Shown here piece by piece: positions 1 to 6,139 of a stretch of 7,279 bases of DNA. Source of the stretch: Chromatiales bacterium (GTDB taxonomy: Bacteria > Pseudomonadota > Gammaproteobacteria > Chromatiales > Chromatiaceae); assembly GCA_024639625.1 (NCBI GenBank), contig JAHEIA010000157.1, positions 1-7,279 of the forward strand. Reading direction: 5' to 3'. The position numbers and the translations under genes are program-made. How positions within the stretch are numbered: position 1 is the first letter of the stretch; the number at the start of each line of letters is the position of its first letter. The notes below the pieces were generated by a model. That model did no database searches and was not told the DNA's origin. It saw only the letters and a list, made by a program, of their open reading frames with translations.

Positions 1-113
1 CGTTCTCCGGGGGAAGGCATTGACGGATTTCAACGCTCCTGAAGTCCGGCCCGAGAGGGACCGGGCGTTCCGGGGCAAGCCGGGTGGCGTGTCCGTCCGG
101 GCAGGGCCAGCAA
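1..113. other. Region downstream of the MtrB-like gene; no gene proven
   Basis: This is the 3' flank of the minus-strand operon. A small inverted repeat, GCCCG-N8-CGGGC at 49-66, could form a 5-bp hairpin, but no T-run follows it on the minus strand, so it is not a convincing terminator. On the minus strand an ATG lies at 20-18 with an AGGAG about 15 bases upstream, further than usual. A next operon gene could begin there and run off the window, but only a few codons are visible and nothing can be recognised. Confidence 0.3.
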
Positions 114-2204
114 CTAGAACTGGTAGTTGAGGCTTCCGCTGACCAGATTGACCCGGTAATTCGGGCTTTCGGTCCCTAGGGCCAGGAGGTTGGGCACAGA
201 GTTCACTTGCACGCCGTCGATGGCCCAGTCCGACGAGGCAAAACGCTCGTGCCGGTACGCCAGCCGCCAGGCCAGATTCTTCCGCACTTGGTAGCGGGCG
301 GACAGTTGCAGGCTGTTGAGGCTGGTGTCCAGGTCTGGATAGGGGGCAATGCCCCCGGGGTCCGGTGAGTTCTCCTTTAGGTCGATGACCTCCCGGGTCT
401 TCGCATAAACGTAGTCCGCCTGCAACTCCAAGCGGCCCTGGAGGGTGGAGTACTTGGCGCCGATCCCGGCTGTGTCCACCGTGTCCTGGATATCTGCCGA
501 CCAGTCGGGGAACCCCTGAGCCGCGCTACCTGCCTGCTCGGTGTTGAAGTCCTGTCGGGTGTAGTAGCCGTGGACGCTGAACTCCTCGCGCGGTACGTAG
601 GTCAGAGTGACGCCGTACGCGGGCCGGGTGGCCTGGGTCAAACCGAGGGTGGAGTCCGGATACTGGTCCTTGACGTACTCTGCGTTGAACCCGAGGGTCA
701 GCTGGTGATTCGGCAGGATGTAACTGATAGCGCCTGCGGTTTCCCTGCGTCTGCGATCCGCCAGGTAGTATTTTTGCAGCAAGGGGTTCTGTTCCTCCGG
801 CACCTGGTAATCGGAGGCGTTGCGCCTTGCGTAACCGGCCTTCAGCTCACCGCGCAGGTGGTCCCAGGGTTTGAAGCTGAGCTTTGCCGAGAGCGCGCGG
901 TCGTCCGATTTCTCGACCTCCGAAAAGCTGCGCCGCATGGCGAGAAAATCGTATCCCAGCCGGAGGTCGAGGTGCTTGTCGAAGCGGTAACGGGCGTCGA
1001 GGCCCAGACTGTGCTTGCGGTAGCTCGTCGGTTGATTGAGAAAGCGCTCACCGGCATATACCGTGTCCAGCAGCACGTAATCGTAAGGGTCGCGGGAAGT
1101 TTGGTTGTCTCTCTCGTCGAAGCGGTAACTCGCGTCGAGCCGCAGCGCTTGGGTGGGACGCGAGGTGAGCCGCAAGCGGGCGGCGTTGACCAGGACCTTG
1201 CCGTCGAGTGATTGCCGGGGCAGGGCGGAGAGCGAGGCTGGATTGGTATTCCCGATTTGCAGGTCGGGATTGATGGTAGAGGGGAGATACTGTTCGTTCT
1301 GCAGCATCAGTCCGGTGGACAACACGGCGGTGAGCCGCGAACGCCAGGGCAGTTGGTAGCCGCCGGAAAGGCTCAGTTGGTGAAACTGGTTGTCCGGCGC
1401 CGGCGCCAGACGGCCAGTCTGGTAGCCGATGTCGAACGGGTTGTCCCAGGTCAGCCTGTCGTTTTGGTTGCTGAACAGGGAGAGGTGGTATTTCAGCTCC
1501 CATTGCAGCTTGTCCCGTGCGTAAGCGACAGTCGCGTCGACCGTGTCCGTGGTGTAATCGATCGCTGCCGGTAGCAGGGAGGTGGTGGTGTTGCGCAGGA
1601 TGTTGGAGCCGGCGCCGCCAAGAGCTCCGCCGAGCACCCCGGTTCCGCGTTTTGTTTCATGGTCGAAGGCGAGGCTAAGCTTCCAGCTTCCGCTCGGTTG
1701 AAACGAGAGGCCGGTGCCGAGGCGCTTGCGTTCCGTTTTCAGGTCGAGGGGTCGTAGATCGCGCTGCAGGGTATCCTGCAGCGAAAAGTCGGGGGGAAGG
1801 GTCAGTGTGTCGGTGCCCACACCGCGAAACGGGGTGCCAGCCGAATCGGAGACGAAATCCGGTAGTTGGTCGTAGAGGATGCGCAACTTGAACCTTCCCT
1901 GCTCTTCGGCTCGGAATAGGACGGAGCGGGACGGCAAGCCGAGGTTCCACCCCTGGAGCGAGGCGCTGCGTGCTTCCTCATCCCTCCACGTCATGTCCAG
2001 GTTGGCGTCGAGGTAGAACCCTCGGTCCACCAGGCCGGTGTACTGGCCGAACCAGTAGGAGCCGTCGGAGACATACATCGGACCCAGCTCTAGGGAGCCG
2101 GAGGCCCGGCTCTCGGCCTCCGCCTGTGCGCAGACCGGCAACGGCAGCAGACACAGGGACAGCAACCGGGCCAACGCCTCCGTCAATGCCTTACCGGTGG
2201 TCAT
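114..2204 (-). CDS. MtrB/MtoB/PioB-family outer-membrane beta-barrel, porin partner of the decaheme cytochrome
   Basis: In characterised systems this barrel is a sheath that inserts a periplasmic decaheme cytochrome into the outer membrane, giving a wire for electrons. Seen: a signal peptide of about 27 residues with a hydrophobic core near 13-24 and an AQA SPase I-like site, then nearly 670 residues of alternating amphipathic strands with acidic, Asn/Gly-rich loops, ending in Tyr-Gln-Phe. A C-terminal Phe is typical of BAM-assembled barrels. The length of 696 aa nearly equals Shewanella MtrB (about 697). The early segment with GPMYVSDGSYWFGQYTG and a later RILYDQLP is typical of the family. 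Cysteines occur only in the signal peptide (residues 18 and 25), so the N-terminal CXXC of Shewanella MtrB is absent. The ATG sits behind a GAGAAGAG-type weak Shine-Dalgarno, 33 bases after the cytochrome stop, so the two genes should be co-transcribed. Assignment to mtrB, mtoB or pioB needs a tree. Confidence 0.93.
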   Translation of the reverse strand: MTTGKALTEALARLLSLCLLPLPVCAQAEAESRASGSLELGPMYVSDGSYWFGQYTGLVDRGFYLDANLDMTWRDEEARSASLQGWNLGLPSRSVLFRAEEQGRFKLRILYDQLPDFVSDSAGTPFRGVGTDTLTLPPDFSLQDTLQRDLRPLDLKTERKRLGTGLSFQPSGSWKLSLAFDHETKRGTGVLGGALGGAGSNILRNTTTSLLPAAIDYTTDTVDATVAYARDKLQWELKYHLSLFSNQNDRLTWDNPFDIGYQTGRLAPAPDNQFHQLSLSGGYQLPWRSRLTAVLSTGLMLQNEQYLPSTINPDLQIGNTNPASLSALPRQSLDGKVLVNAARLRLTSRPTQALRLDASYRFDERDNQTSRDPYDYVLLDTVYAGERFLNQPTSYRKHSLGLDARYRFDKHLDLRLGYDFLAMRRSFSEVEKSDDRALSAKLSFKPWDHLRGELKAGYARRNASDYQVPEEQNPLLQKYYLADRRRRETAGAISYILPNHQLTLGFNAEYVKDQYPDSTLGLTQATRPAYGVTLTYVPREEFSVHGYYTRQDFNTEQAGSAAQGFPDWSADIQDTVDTAGIGAKYSTLQGRLELQADYVYAKTREVIDLKENSPDPGGIAPYPDLDTSLNSLQLSARYQVRKNLAWRLAYRHERFASSDWAIDGVQVNSVPNLLALGTESPNYRVNLVSGSLNYQF

Positions 2205-2237
2205 CGCGTTCTCTTCTCGGGCTCATGGCGATCTTAC

Positions 2238-3194
2238 TCAGCGCATCAGCGATATACCCGACGGATGGTTACTGCCGTGGACCTGCGAGTGGCAGTTCAG
2301 ACAGCCCTGGGCAAGCACGAAACGACCTGGTCCGGGGAGCCCTCCGGGTTCCTCGAAGTTGAAATCGTAGAACCGGCTGACGTGCCTAGCACCCTCGTGG
2401 CCGACACTCTGGTGGCAGAGCTGGCACAATTGCGGCGGGCGGCGCAGCAACAGCGCCGGGTTTACCGACCCGTGTGCCGCATGGCACAGGGAGCAGTCTT
2501 CGTCCACCGGTTCGTGTTCCCAGAGGAAGGGGCCGCGCACCTCGGCATGGCAGCGGAAGCAGCTTTGATTCAGGGTCAGCGCCTTCAGTCCGGCGGGGCC
2601 GGCGGAGCCATGGGGATTATGGCAATCCGAACAGATCGTCTTGTCTTCCCGGATCGGGTGCCGGTAGGGGAGGTAGGCCTCCGCGCGGGTCTGCCAATGG
2701 CATTCGTAACAGATCTCCGCCTGCTCGTCCCGCTGCAGCATCGGGTCCCGGGTATGCACTCGATGACAGCTGGTGCAGACGATCTCGCCGCGGCTGTGGG
2801 CGCTGGCATCCCAATGCAGCAGCCCTTGTTCCGTGTGGCAGACGATGCAGGCCCGGCTTCTCAGCTTCGGGTTTTCCTGAGTTCCATGGCGGAAGGTGAG
2901 CAAGGGGCCGGGCGACTCGCCCTCGGAGAAAGCATGTTCCTCACCCGCGCCGTGGCACTCTTCGCAACCGGCCTTGGCGAATGGTGTACGGGCGTCCGAC
3001 TCCTGGCCGTGGGCGCCGGCGAGCATGGCCTGGGTGTAGTCCTCGTGACATTCTTCGCACACCTCCGTGCCGAGGAAGCCCTCGTCTTCGGCACCTTGGG
3101 CAGCCGCCGCATGGGCGAACAGCCGGACTGTGACGACGCAGGCGATGACTAGGGTGGCAAGTCTTGTTCCAGTGGTCAGTCTCCCAATGGCCAT
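2238..3194 (-). CDS. DmsE/MtrA/MtoA/PioA-family periplasmic decaheme c-type cytochrome
   Basis: This electron-transfer protein carries electrons between periplasmic redox partners and the outside of the cell, sitting in the barrel encoded next to it. From the ATG at 3194 it has 318 aa. A Sec signal peptide spans about 1-33 (Arg-rich start, hydrophobic 11-24, AHAAAAQ cleavage region). Exactly ten CXXCH haem motifs start at Cys46, 77, 116, 140, 162, 188, 212, 234, 257 and 298, the full count for the family; Shewanella MtrA is about 333 aa. The C-terminus has the family-like QVHGSNHPSG. The start was chosen because AGGA lies 8 bases upstream and a signal peptide follows directly. The frame stays open upstream to an ATG at 3428, which would put 78 residues including eight extra Cys before the signal peptide. 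Haem maturation would need the Ccm system, not in this window. Dmso-type, iron-oxidising and iron-reducing relatives cannot be separated by eye. Confidence 0.95.
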   Translation of the reverse strand: MAIGRLTTGTRLATLVIACVVTVRLFAHAAAAQGAEDEGFLGTEVCEECHEDYTQAMLAGAHGQESDARTPFAKAGCEECHGAGEEHAFSEGESPGPLLTFRHGTQENPKLRSRACIVCHTEQGLLHWDASAHSRGEIVCTSCHRVHTRDPMLQRDEQAEICYECHWQTRAEAYLPYRHPIREDKTICSDCHNPHGSAGPAGLKALTLNQSCFRCHAEVRGPFLWEHEPVDEDCSLCHAAHGSVNPALLLRRPPQLCQLCHQSVGHEGARHVSRFYDFNFEEPGGLPGPGRFVLAQGCLNCHSQVHGSNHPSGISLMR

Positions 3195-3206
3195 TCCCTG
3201 TTTCCT
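3195..3206 (-). promoter_or_regulatory. Ribosome binding site fixing the decaheme cytochrome start
   Basis: On the minus strand AGGA (3206-3203) lies 8 bases before the ATG at 3194-3192, with AGGGA directly adjoining the ATG. Together with the signal peptide that follows, this favours the short 318-residue form over the 396-residue form starting at 3428. Confidence 0.65.
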
Positions 3207-3390
3207 GATCCGAGAACTTCTCGATACTTGCGACGCTCCGTACGCGGCTTCCCTGCAGTGATCGCAGCATCCAGTGGCGCATACGGCGGCGCGGGCCCTC
3301 TCCTCCGCGCCTGCTCGCCGCTTCGAGCAACAAAAGCACATGCCGTGTTTGCAGTATGCCTCAATTGCCCGGGTTCCGGCATAGCTTGGA

Positions 3391-3404
3391 TTGACCCATA
3401 TCAA
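3391..3404. promoter_or_regulatory. FNR/Anr/Dnr-type binding site
   Basis: TTGAC-CCAT-ATCAA matches the CRP/FNR-superfamily consensus TTGAT-N4-ATCAA at nine of ten half-site positions; read on the minus strand it is TTGAT-ATGG-GTCAA. It lies about 197 bases upstream of the cytochrome start and about 430 upstream of the ChaN-like gene, so the cytochrome/barrel operon is the likelier target. A -10-like CATACT occurs on the minus strand at 3358-3353, but its spacing from the box is about 10 bases longer than a standard class II promoter. The start site is therefore not settled. Oxygen-responsive control of an extracellular electron-transfer operon would make sense but is inferred. Confidence 0.6.
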
Positions 3405-3442
3405 GAATTGCGCACCACTGCGGGGCAATCGGCTTGGCTACG

Positions 3443-3515
3443 GGTTCGCGCGAGCCGGGATCGGTCCTCACTACTTGGCGCAAGCGCGAGTTCTAGCGCG
3501 CTATCGGGTTTGCGC
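3443..3515. repeat. Cluster of inverted repeats in the divergent promoter region
   Basis: Two structures lie close together. GGTTCGCGCGAGCC at 3443-3456 is a 14-base palindrome with one mismatched pair. Further on, AGCGCG (3483-3488) pairs with CGCGCT (3497-3502) around an 8-base loop, flanked by a second arm pair GCGCA (3478-3482) and TGCGC (3511-3515). They could be operator sites or a folded leader on the plus strand. High GC content makes CG-rich palindromes fairly common by chance, so the call is tentative. Confidence 0.35.
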
Positions 3516-3820
3516 GCCCCTGGAAAATCGTCCCCGGGAGGTGGGAATGGATGCGGCGGGTGCTATTCTGCGACTTGAGTTTGCTTTCCGGCGCCCGCAC
3601 CTCGAGGGGAACGAGGAAGCCCGCCCGGCACGGGCCCGGCGCCCGCCACGATCGCGGCGGCCATCCCCACACATGGATCTAGTCGGGGCTCTGGGTGTAA
3701 AGTCGTCGCATCATTACCCGGCATCGCGAACCAAACCCGGGGCCGAGTCGATTGCGCCCCGGTTGCAGGTAGGTTGGGAACGGGAACAACCAGCGCCCTT
3801 GGGTGTAACGGCGCAGCGAC

Positions 3821-3826
3821 AGGAGG
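3821..3826 (+). promoter_or_regulatory. Strong Shine-Dalgarno deciding a GTG start
   Basis: A perfect AGGAGG is followed by a 6-base spacer and the GTG at 3833. This fixes the start of the ChaN-like gene at GTG, which is followed directly by a signal peptide. No ATG nearby offers a better alternative. Confidence 0.85.
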
Positions 3827-3832
3827 CTTATC

Positions 3833-5002
3833 GTGGGCAACGTAGGGCGGTATCTTGGCGTGACCGGGCTTTGGCTCCTCGCGGCGTTGGCAGGGGCCTC
3901 TCCGCACGGTGAGGGGAGCAAGGGCCGCGATCATTCGATGGCTGCTGCGTTCGAGCCGCAGCTTCCGGTGGTACTCGATCTGAAGAATCTACCGGACCTC
4001 GATTGGCTGGTAGAAGCCGTGGCGGATCGCCAGGTGGTCTTTATCGGCGAGACGCACGACCGTTACGATCATCATCTCAACCAACTCGCTGTGATCGATG
4101 GATTGCACGGGCGGCATGACGACCTGGTGATCGGTATGGAGTTTTTCCAGCAGCCGTTCCAGAGTAATCTCGACGACTTCATCGCGGGTAAGATCAGCGA
4201 GGGCGAGCTGTTGAGCAAGACCGAGTATTTTGACCGCTGGCGCTTCGACTACCGCTTGTACCGTCCGATCCTGCGCTATGCGCGCGAGCACCAGATTCCG
4301 CTGATCGCCCTGAACGTCCCGTCGGAGTTGTCGGAAAAGGTGGCGGAAGGTGGATTGGAGGTCCTCGAGGAAGAGGAGCGGGCCTACGTCTCGGATGGGG
4401 TCGAGCGGGAAAACGCGGCTTACGAAGGTCACTTGCGCGAGATCTTTGCACACCACCCGCATACCGAAGATCGGGACTTCGAGCGCTTCCTCGATGCCCA
4501 GTTGCTGTGGGACGAGGGCATGGCGCAGAGAGCCGCGGCCCACTTCCGAACGTCGCCCAACGGCCATATGGTGGTCCTTGCCGGTGCGGGGCATCTGGAG
4601 CGCGGCTACGGGATTCCCGATCGGGTCCGGCGCCGGGTGCCGGTCTCCTCAGCGGTAGTGCTCAACGGGCCCCGGGCTGATCTCGATCCGGCGGTCGCGG
4701 ACTATCTTATTCTATCCCCCCGCCAGGAACTGCCGCGGGGCGGTTTGATGGGCGTATTCCTCGACACCAAGCAGACCGGGGTGAGCGTAAGCGGCTTCGC
4801 CGAGGGGAGCCCGGCGAAGGAAGCCGGATTGCGTGAGGACGACCGGCTCCTCAAGATCGAGGACCATCCGGTGGCGACCTATGCGGATGTGCGGATCGCA
4901 TTGTTAGACCGCGCGCCGGGCGAAACAGTGAGGGTCCAGGTTGAGCGCGAGAACCTATTTCTGGATGACGAGCGGTTGCGTTTTGACGTGGTTCTCCAAT
5001 AG
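3833..5002 (+). CDS. ChaN-like (Tiki/TraB superfamily) exported protein with C-terminal PDZ domain
   Basis: The 389-aa protein begins with a signal peptide (hydrophobic about 8-21, cleavage near LAGAS). There is no lipobox Cys, so unlike Campylobacter ChaN, a haem-binding lipoprotein, it should be soluble in the periplasm or held by an uncleaved signal. The ChaN/DUF399 domain spans roughly 45-280. Its marks are GETH at 72-75, the GMEFF block with Glu103, a YRPIL segment near 143-147 and GAGH at 251-254, which are the conserved Glu/His positions of the Tiki/TraB/EreA-like fold. A PDZ domain follows at about 303-389 (GLMGVFL, then GSPAKEAGL and DRLLKI), suggesting binding of a protein C-terminus or a proteolysis partner. 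The role is unsettled: family members are described as haem-binding or putative metalloproteases. The stop lies inside or just before the next gene, so the two are probably co-translated. Confidence 0.9.
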   Translation: MGNVGRYLGVTGLWLLAALAGASPHGEGSKGRDHSMAAAFEPQLPVVLDLKNLPDLDWLVEAVADRQVVFIGETHDRYDHHLNQLAVIDGLHGRHDDLVIGMEFFQQPFQSNLDDFIAGKISEGELLSKTEYFDRWRFDYRLYRPILRYAREHQIPLIALNVPSELSEKVAEGGLEVLEEEERAYVSDGVERENAAYEGHLREIFAHHPHTEDRDFERFLDAQLLWDEGMAQRAAAHFRTSPNGHMVVLAGAGHLERGYGIPDRVRRRVPVSSAVVLNGPRADLDPAVADYLILSPRQELPRGGLMGVFLDTKQTGVSVSGFAEGSPAKEAGLREDDRLLKIEDHPVATYADVRIALLDRAPGETVRVQVERENLFLDDERLRFDVVLQ

Positions 5003-5948
5003 CCCGCGAGGGCGGGGTCGAGGTACGCAGCATGCCGCGTCGTGCTGCGTGCTGTCCCTCCTCTGTGTATTGAGCTCGGCCCTGGGCGACGAATCCCCGG
5101 GTCGCAAGGCCCCGATCGCGGATACACACTCGCATTTCAAGTGGAACCAGGAGGATGTAACGCCGGCGGAGGAGGTTGCTCGGATCCTGGCGGAGAACGA
5201 GATTGTTCTGGCGGTCATCATCGGGACCCCGGCAGGCCTGGCCCTGGAGTTGCAGAGGATCGCCGGCGATCGGGTGGTGCCCTTCTACAGCCCGTACCGG
5301 CTACCGGGAGACTGGAACTCTTGGTACCACGACCGCGGCCTGCCCGGGCGCTTGCGCGAAGCGCTGGTGAGCGGCCGATACCAAGGGGTCGGGGAGCTGC
5401 ATCTTATAGGGGGGTTCGCCCCGGATTGGCGGACACCGGTAATCTCACAGGTGCTGCGCATCAGCCGCGAGTTCGCGCTGCCGGTCTTGCTGCACACTGA
5501 GTTTTCCCGCGCCGACTACTTGCTCGAACTCTGCCGGGCCAACCCGGGTAACCGCCTGATCTGGGCGCACGCCGGAGGGATCTTGACGGCCTTGGAGGTG
5601 CGCCGGGTTTTGCAGTCGTGTGCGCAGGTCTGGGTCGATCTCTCCGCTCGGGACCCTTGGCGCTATGTGCGCAACCCGATCGTCTCCGCCGATGCTCGAT
5701 TGTTGCCCGAGTGGCGCCGCTTGCTGATCGACTACCCGGATCGCTTCATCGTCGGGGCGGATGCGGTGTGGCCGGTAGAACAACTCGACGCCTGGGACGA
5801 GGCGGATACTGGATGGCAGGAGTATGCCCGCTTTATGGACTTCCACCGCTCCTGGCTGGCCAGACTCCCGGCCCCGGTCGGACGCAAGATCCGGCTGGAA
5901 AACGCCCTCCGCCTGTTCGGGCGCAGCGCGGATCCCGACGTTGATTGA
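4965..5948 (+). CDS. Exported amidohydrolase-superfamily metal-dependent hydrolase (TIM barrel); start uncertain
   Basis: This looks like a PF04909-type (amidohydrolase 2) enzyme hydrolysing or decarboxylating an unknown substrate at a bound metal. With the ATG at 4965 the protein has 327 aa. Metal-site motifs in order are ADTHSHF with His55/His57, GELH with Glu144, LLHTEF with His177, WAHAGG with His202 and GADAVWP with Asp266. The C-terminal NALRLFG is also usual for the family. A hydrophobic segment at about 28-39 (VLSLLCVLSSAL) followed by GDES resembles a signal peptide, but the 25 or so residues before it are unusually long. Possible starts are ATG 4941 (62-base overlap with the ChaN-like gene), ATG 4965 (38-base overlap), TTG 4983 and GTG 5049. 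The best Shine-Dalgarno/ATG pair (5020-5034) is in another frame, which hints at a frameshift. The substrate cannot be deduced; the context suggests a periplasmic partner of the ChaN-PDZ protein. Confidence 0.85.
   Translation: MTSGCVLTWFSNSPRGRGRGTQHAASCCVLSLLCVLSSALGDESPGRKAPIADTHSHFKWNQEDVTPAEEVARILAENEIVLAVIIGTPAGLALELQRIAGDRVVPFYSPYRLPGDWNSWYHDRGLPGRLREALVSGRYQGVGELHLIGGFAPDWRTPVISQVLRISREFALPVLLHTEFSRADYLLELCRANPGNRLIWAHAGGILTALEVRRVLQSCAQVWVDLSARDPWRYVRNPIVSADARLLPEWRRLLIDYPDRFIVGADAVWPVEQLDAWDEADTGWQEYARFMDFHRSWLARLPAPVGRKIRLENALRLFGRSADPDVD
5020..5034 (+). promoter_or_regulatory. Shine-Dalgarno plus ATG out of frame with the amidohydrolase
   Basis: GAGGT (5020-5024) is followed by a 7-base spacer and ATG at 5032, an ideal initiation site 29 bases after the ChaN-like stop. 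Read from there the frame begins MPRRAAC but meets TGA at 5071. Adding one base near 5052 would join it to the hydrophobic segment LSLLCVLSSALGD of the amidohydrolase frame, giving a textbook short signal peptide. This supports an indel or sequencing error near 5035-5070, though initiation further upstream remains possible. Confidence 0.45.
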
Positions 5949-5960
5949 AGCCTCCCGATC

Positions 5961-5995
5961 CGGCTCCCTGTCGCCGTTTCTTTATCTTTCTTTCT
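5961..5995 (+). terminator. Weak candidate terminator after the amidohydrolase
   Basis: A short stem CGGC (5961-5964) / GCCG (5973-5976) with an 8-base loop is followed by the pyrimidine run TTTCTTTATCTTTCTTTCT. The T-rich tract is unusual for this GC-rich window, but a 4-bp stem is weak, so termination is doubtful. The rest of the gap to the SQR gene (to 6139) holds a -10-like TAGTAT at 6001-6006 with no good -35. Confidence 0.25.
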
Positions 5996-6139
5996 GCCGG
6001 TAGTATCTTGAATCGGCTGAGGCCTAGTTGGCGAGGGATCTTGCTGCGACTGGGGGAGCCGCGGAGCTGCATACGGCATGTGCAAGGCCTGAACGATGGA
6101 TAACAAACTCATAGGGTTTGCCAGAGGGGGTTCGCGGTT

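Larger units (their letters stand above)
3195..3428 (-). other. In-frame, cysteine-rich upstream extension of the cytochrome frame (possible leader or small protein)
   Basis: The cytochrome frame has no stop between an ATG at 3428 and its start at 3194. The 78 extra codons contain eight Cys in two groups: C26-x4-C31-x-C33-C34 and C50-x3-C54-C55-x2-C58 (YCKHGMCFCC and CATGCCDHC). An internal ATG at 3341 would begin at the first cluster. I see no Shine-Dalgarno for either ATG. The stretch from about 3353 to 3255 uses mostly G or C in third codon positions, as coding DNA here does, whereas upstream of about 3360 it is poorer in GC and overlaps the FNR-like box. I do not recognise the sequence. 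It may be a chance open frame, a metal- or redox-sensing leader peptide, or the remains of a small Cys-rich protein. No function is claimed. Confidence 0.3.
3405..3832. other. Divergent intergenic region with no convincing gene
   Basis: This stretch separates the two divergent transcription units. It contains GC-rich inverted repeats (3443-3515), a possible extended -10 TGC-TATTCT at 3561-3569 on the plus strand without a clear -35, and a 9-base direct repeat TGGGTGTAA at 3692-3700 and 3800-3808. Open frames on both strands here are Arg/Pro/Ala-rich, have no good ribosome site and run into the ChaN-like gene in the wrong frame, so I treat them as chance products of high GC content. I saw no tRNA and no clear riboswitch or small RNA. 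Confidence 0.5.

Noticed and set aside
570..1211. A 213-codon plus-strand open frame
   Set aside because: It lies antisense inside the MtrB-like barrel, has no plausible ribosome site or domain, and is a by-product of high GC content.
2265..3152. A 295-codon plus-strand open frame
   Set aside because: It is the exact antisense of the decaheme cytochrome, whose ten CXXCH motifs prove the minus-strand reading.
3391..3420. TTGACC at 3391 as a plus-strand sigma-70 -35 element
   Set aside because: No -10-like hexamer occurs 16-18 bases downstream; the bases are better explained as part of the FNR-like palindrome.
3692..3808. Direct repeat TGGGTGTAA at 3692-3700 and 3800-3808, considered as tandem promoter elements
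   Set aside because: The TGTAA parts are only weakly -10-like and neither has a -35 at suitable spacing; a 9-base repeat may be chance.
3391..3912. A 173-codon plus-strand open frame across the intergenic region
   Set aside because: Its composition is Arg/Pro/Ala-rich, it starts inside the FNR-like box without a Shine-Dalgarno, and it overlaps the start of the ChaN-like gene in another frame.
3563..3934. A 123-codon minus-strand open frame in the intergenic region
   Set aside because: It overlaps the ChaN-like start on the opposite strand and shows no recognisable domain, signal or ribosome site.
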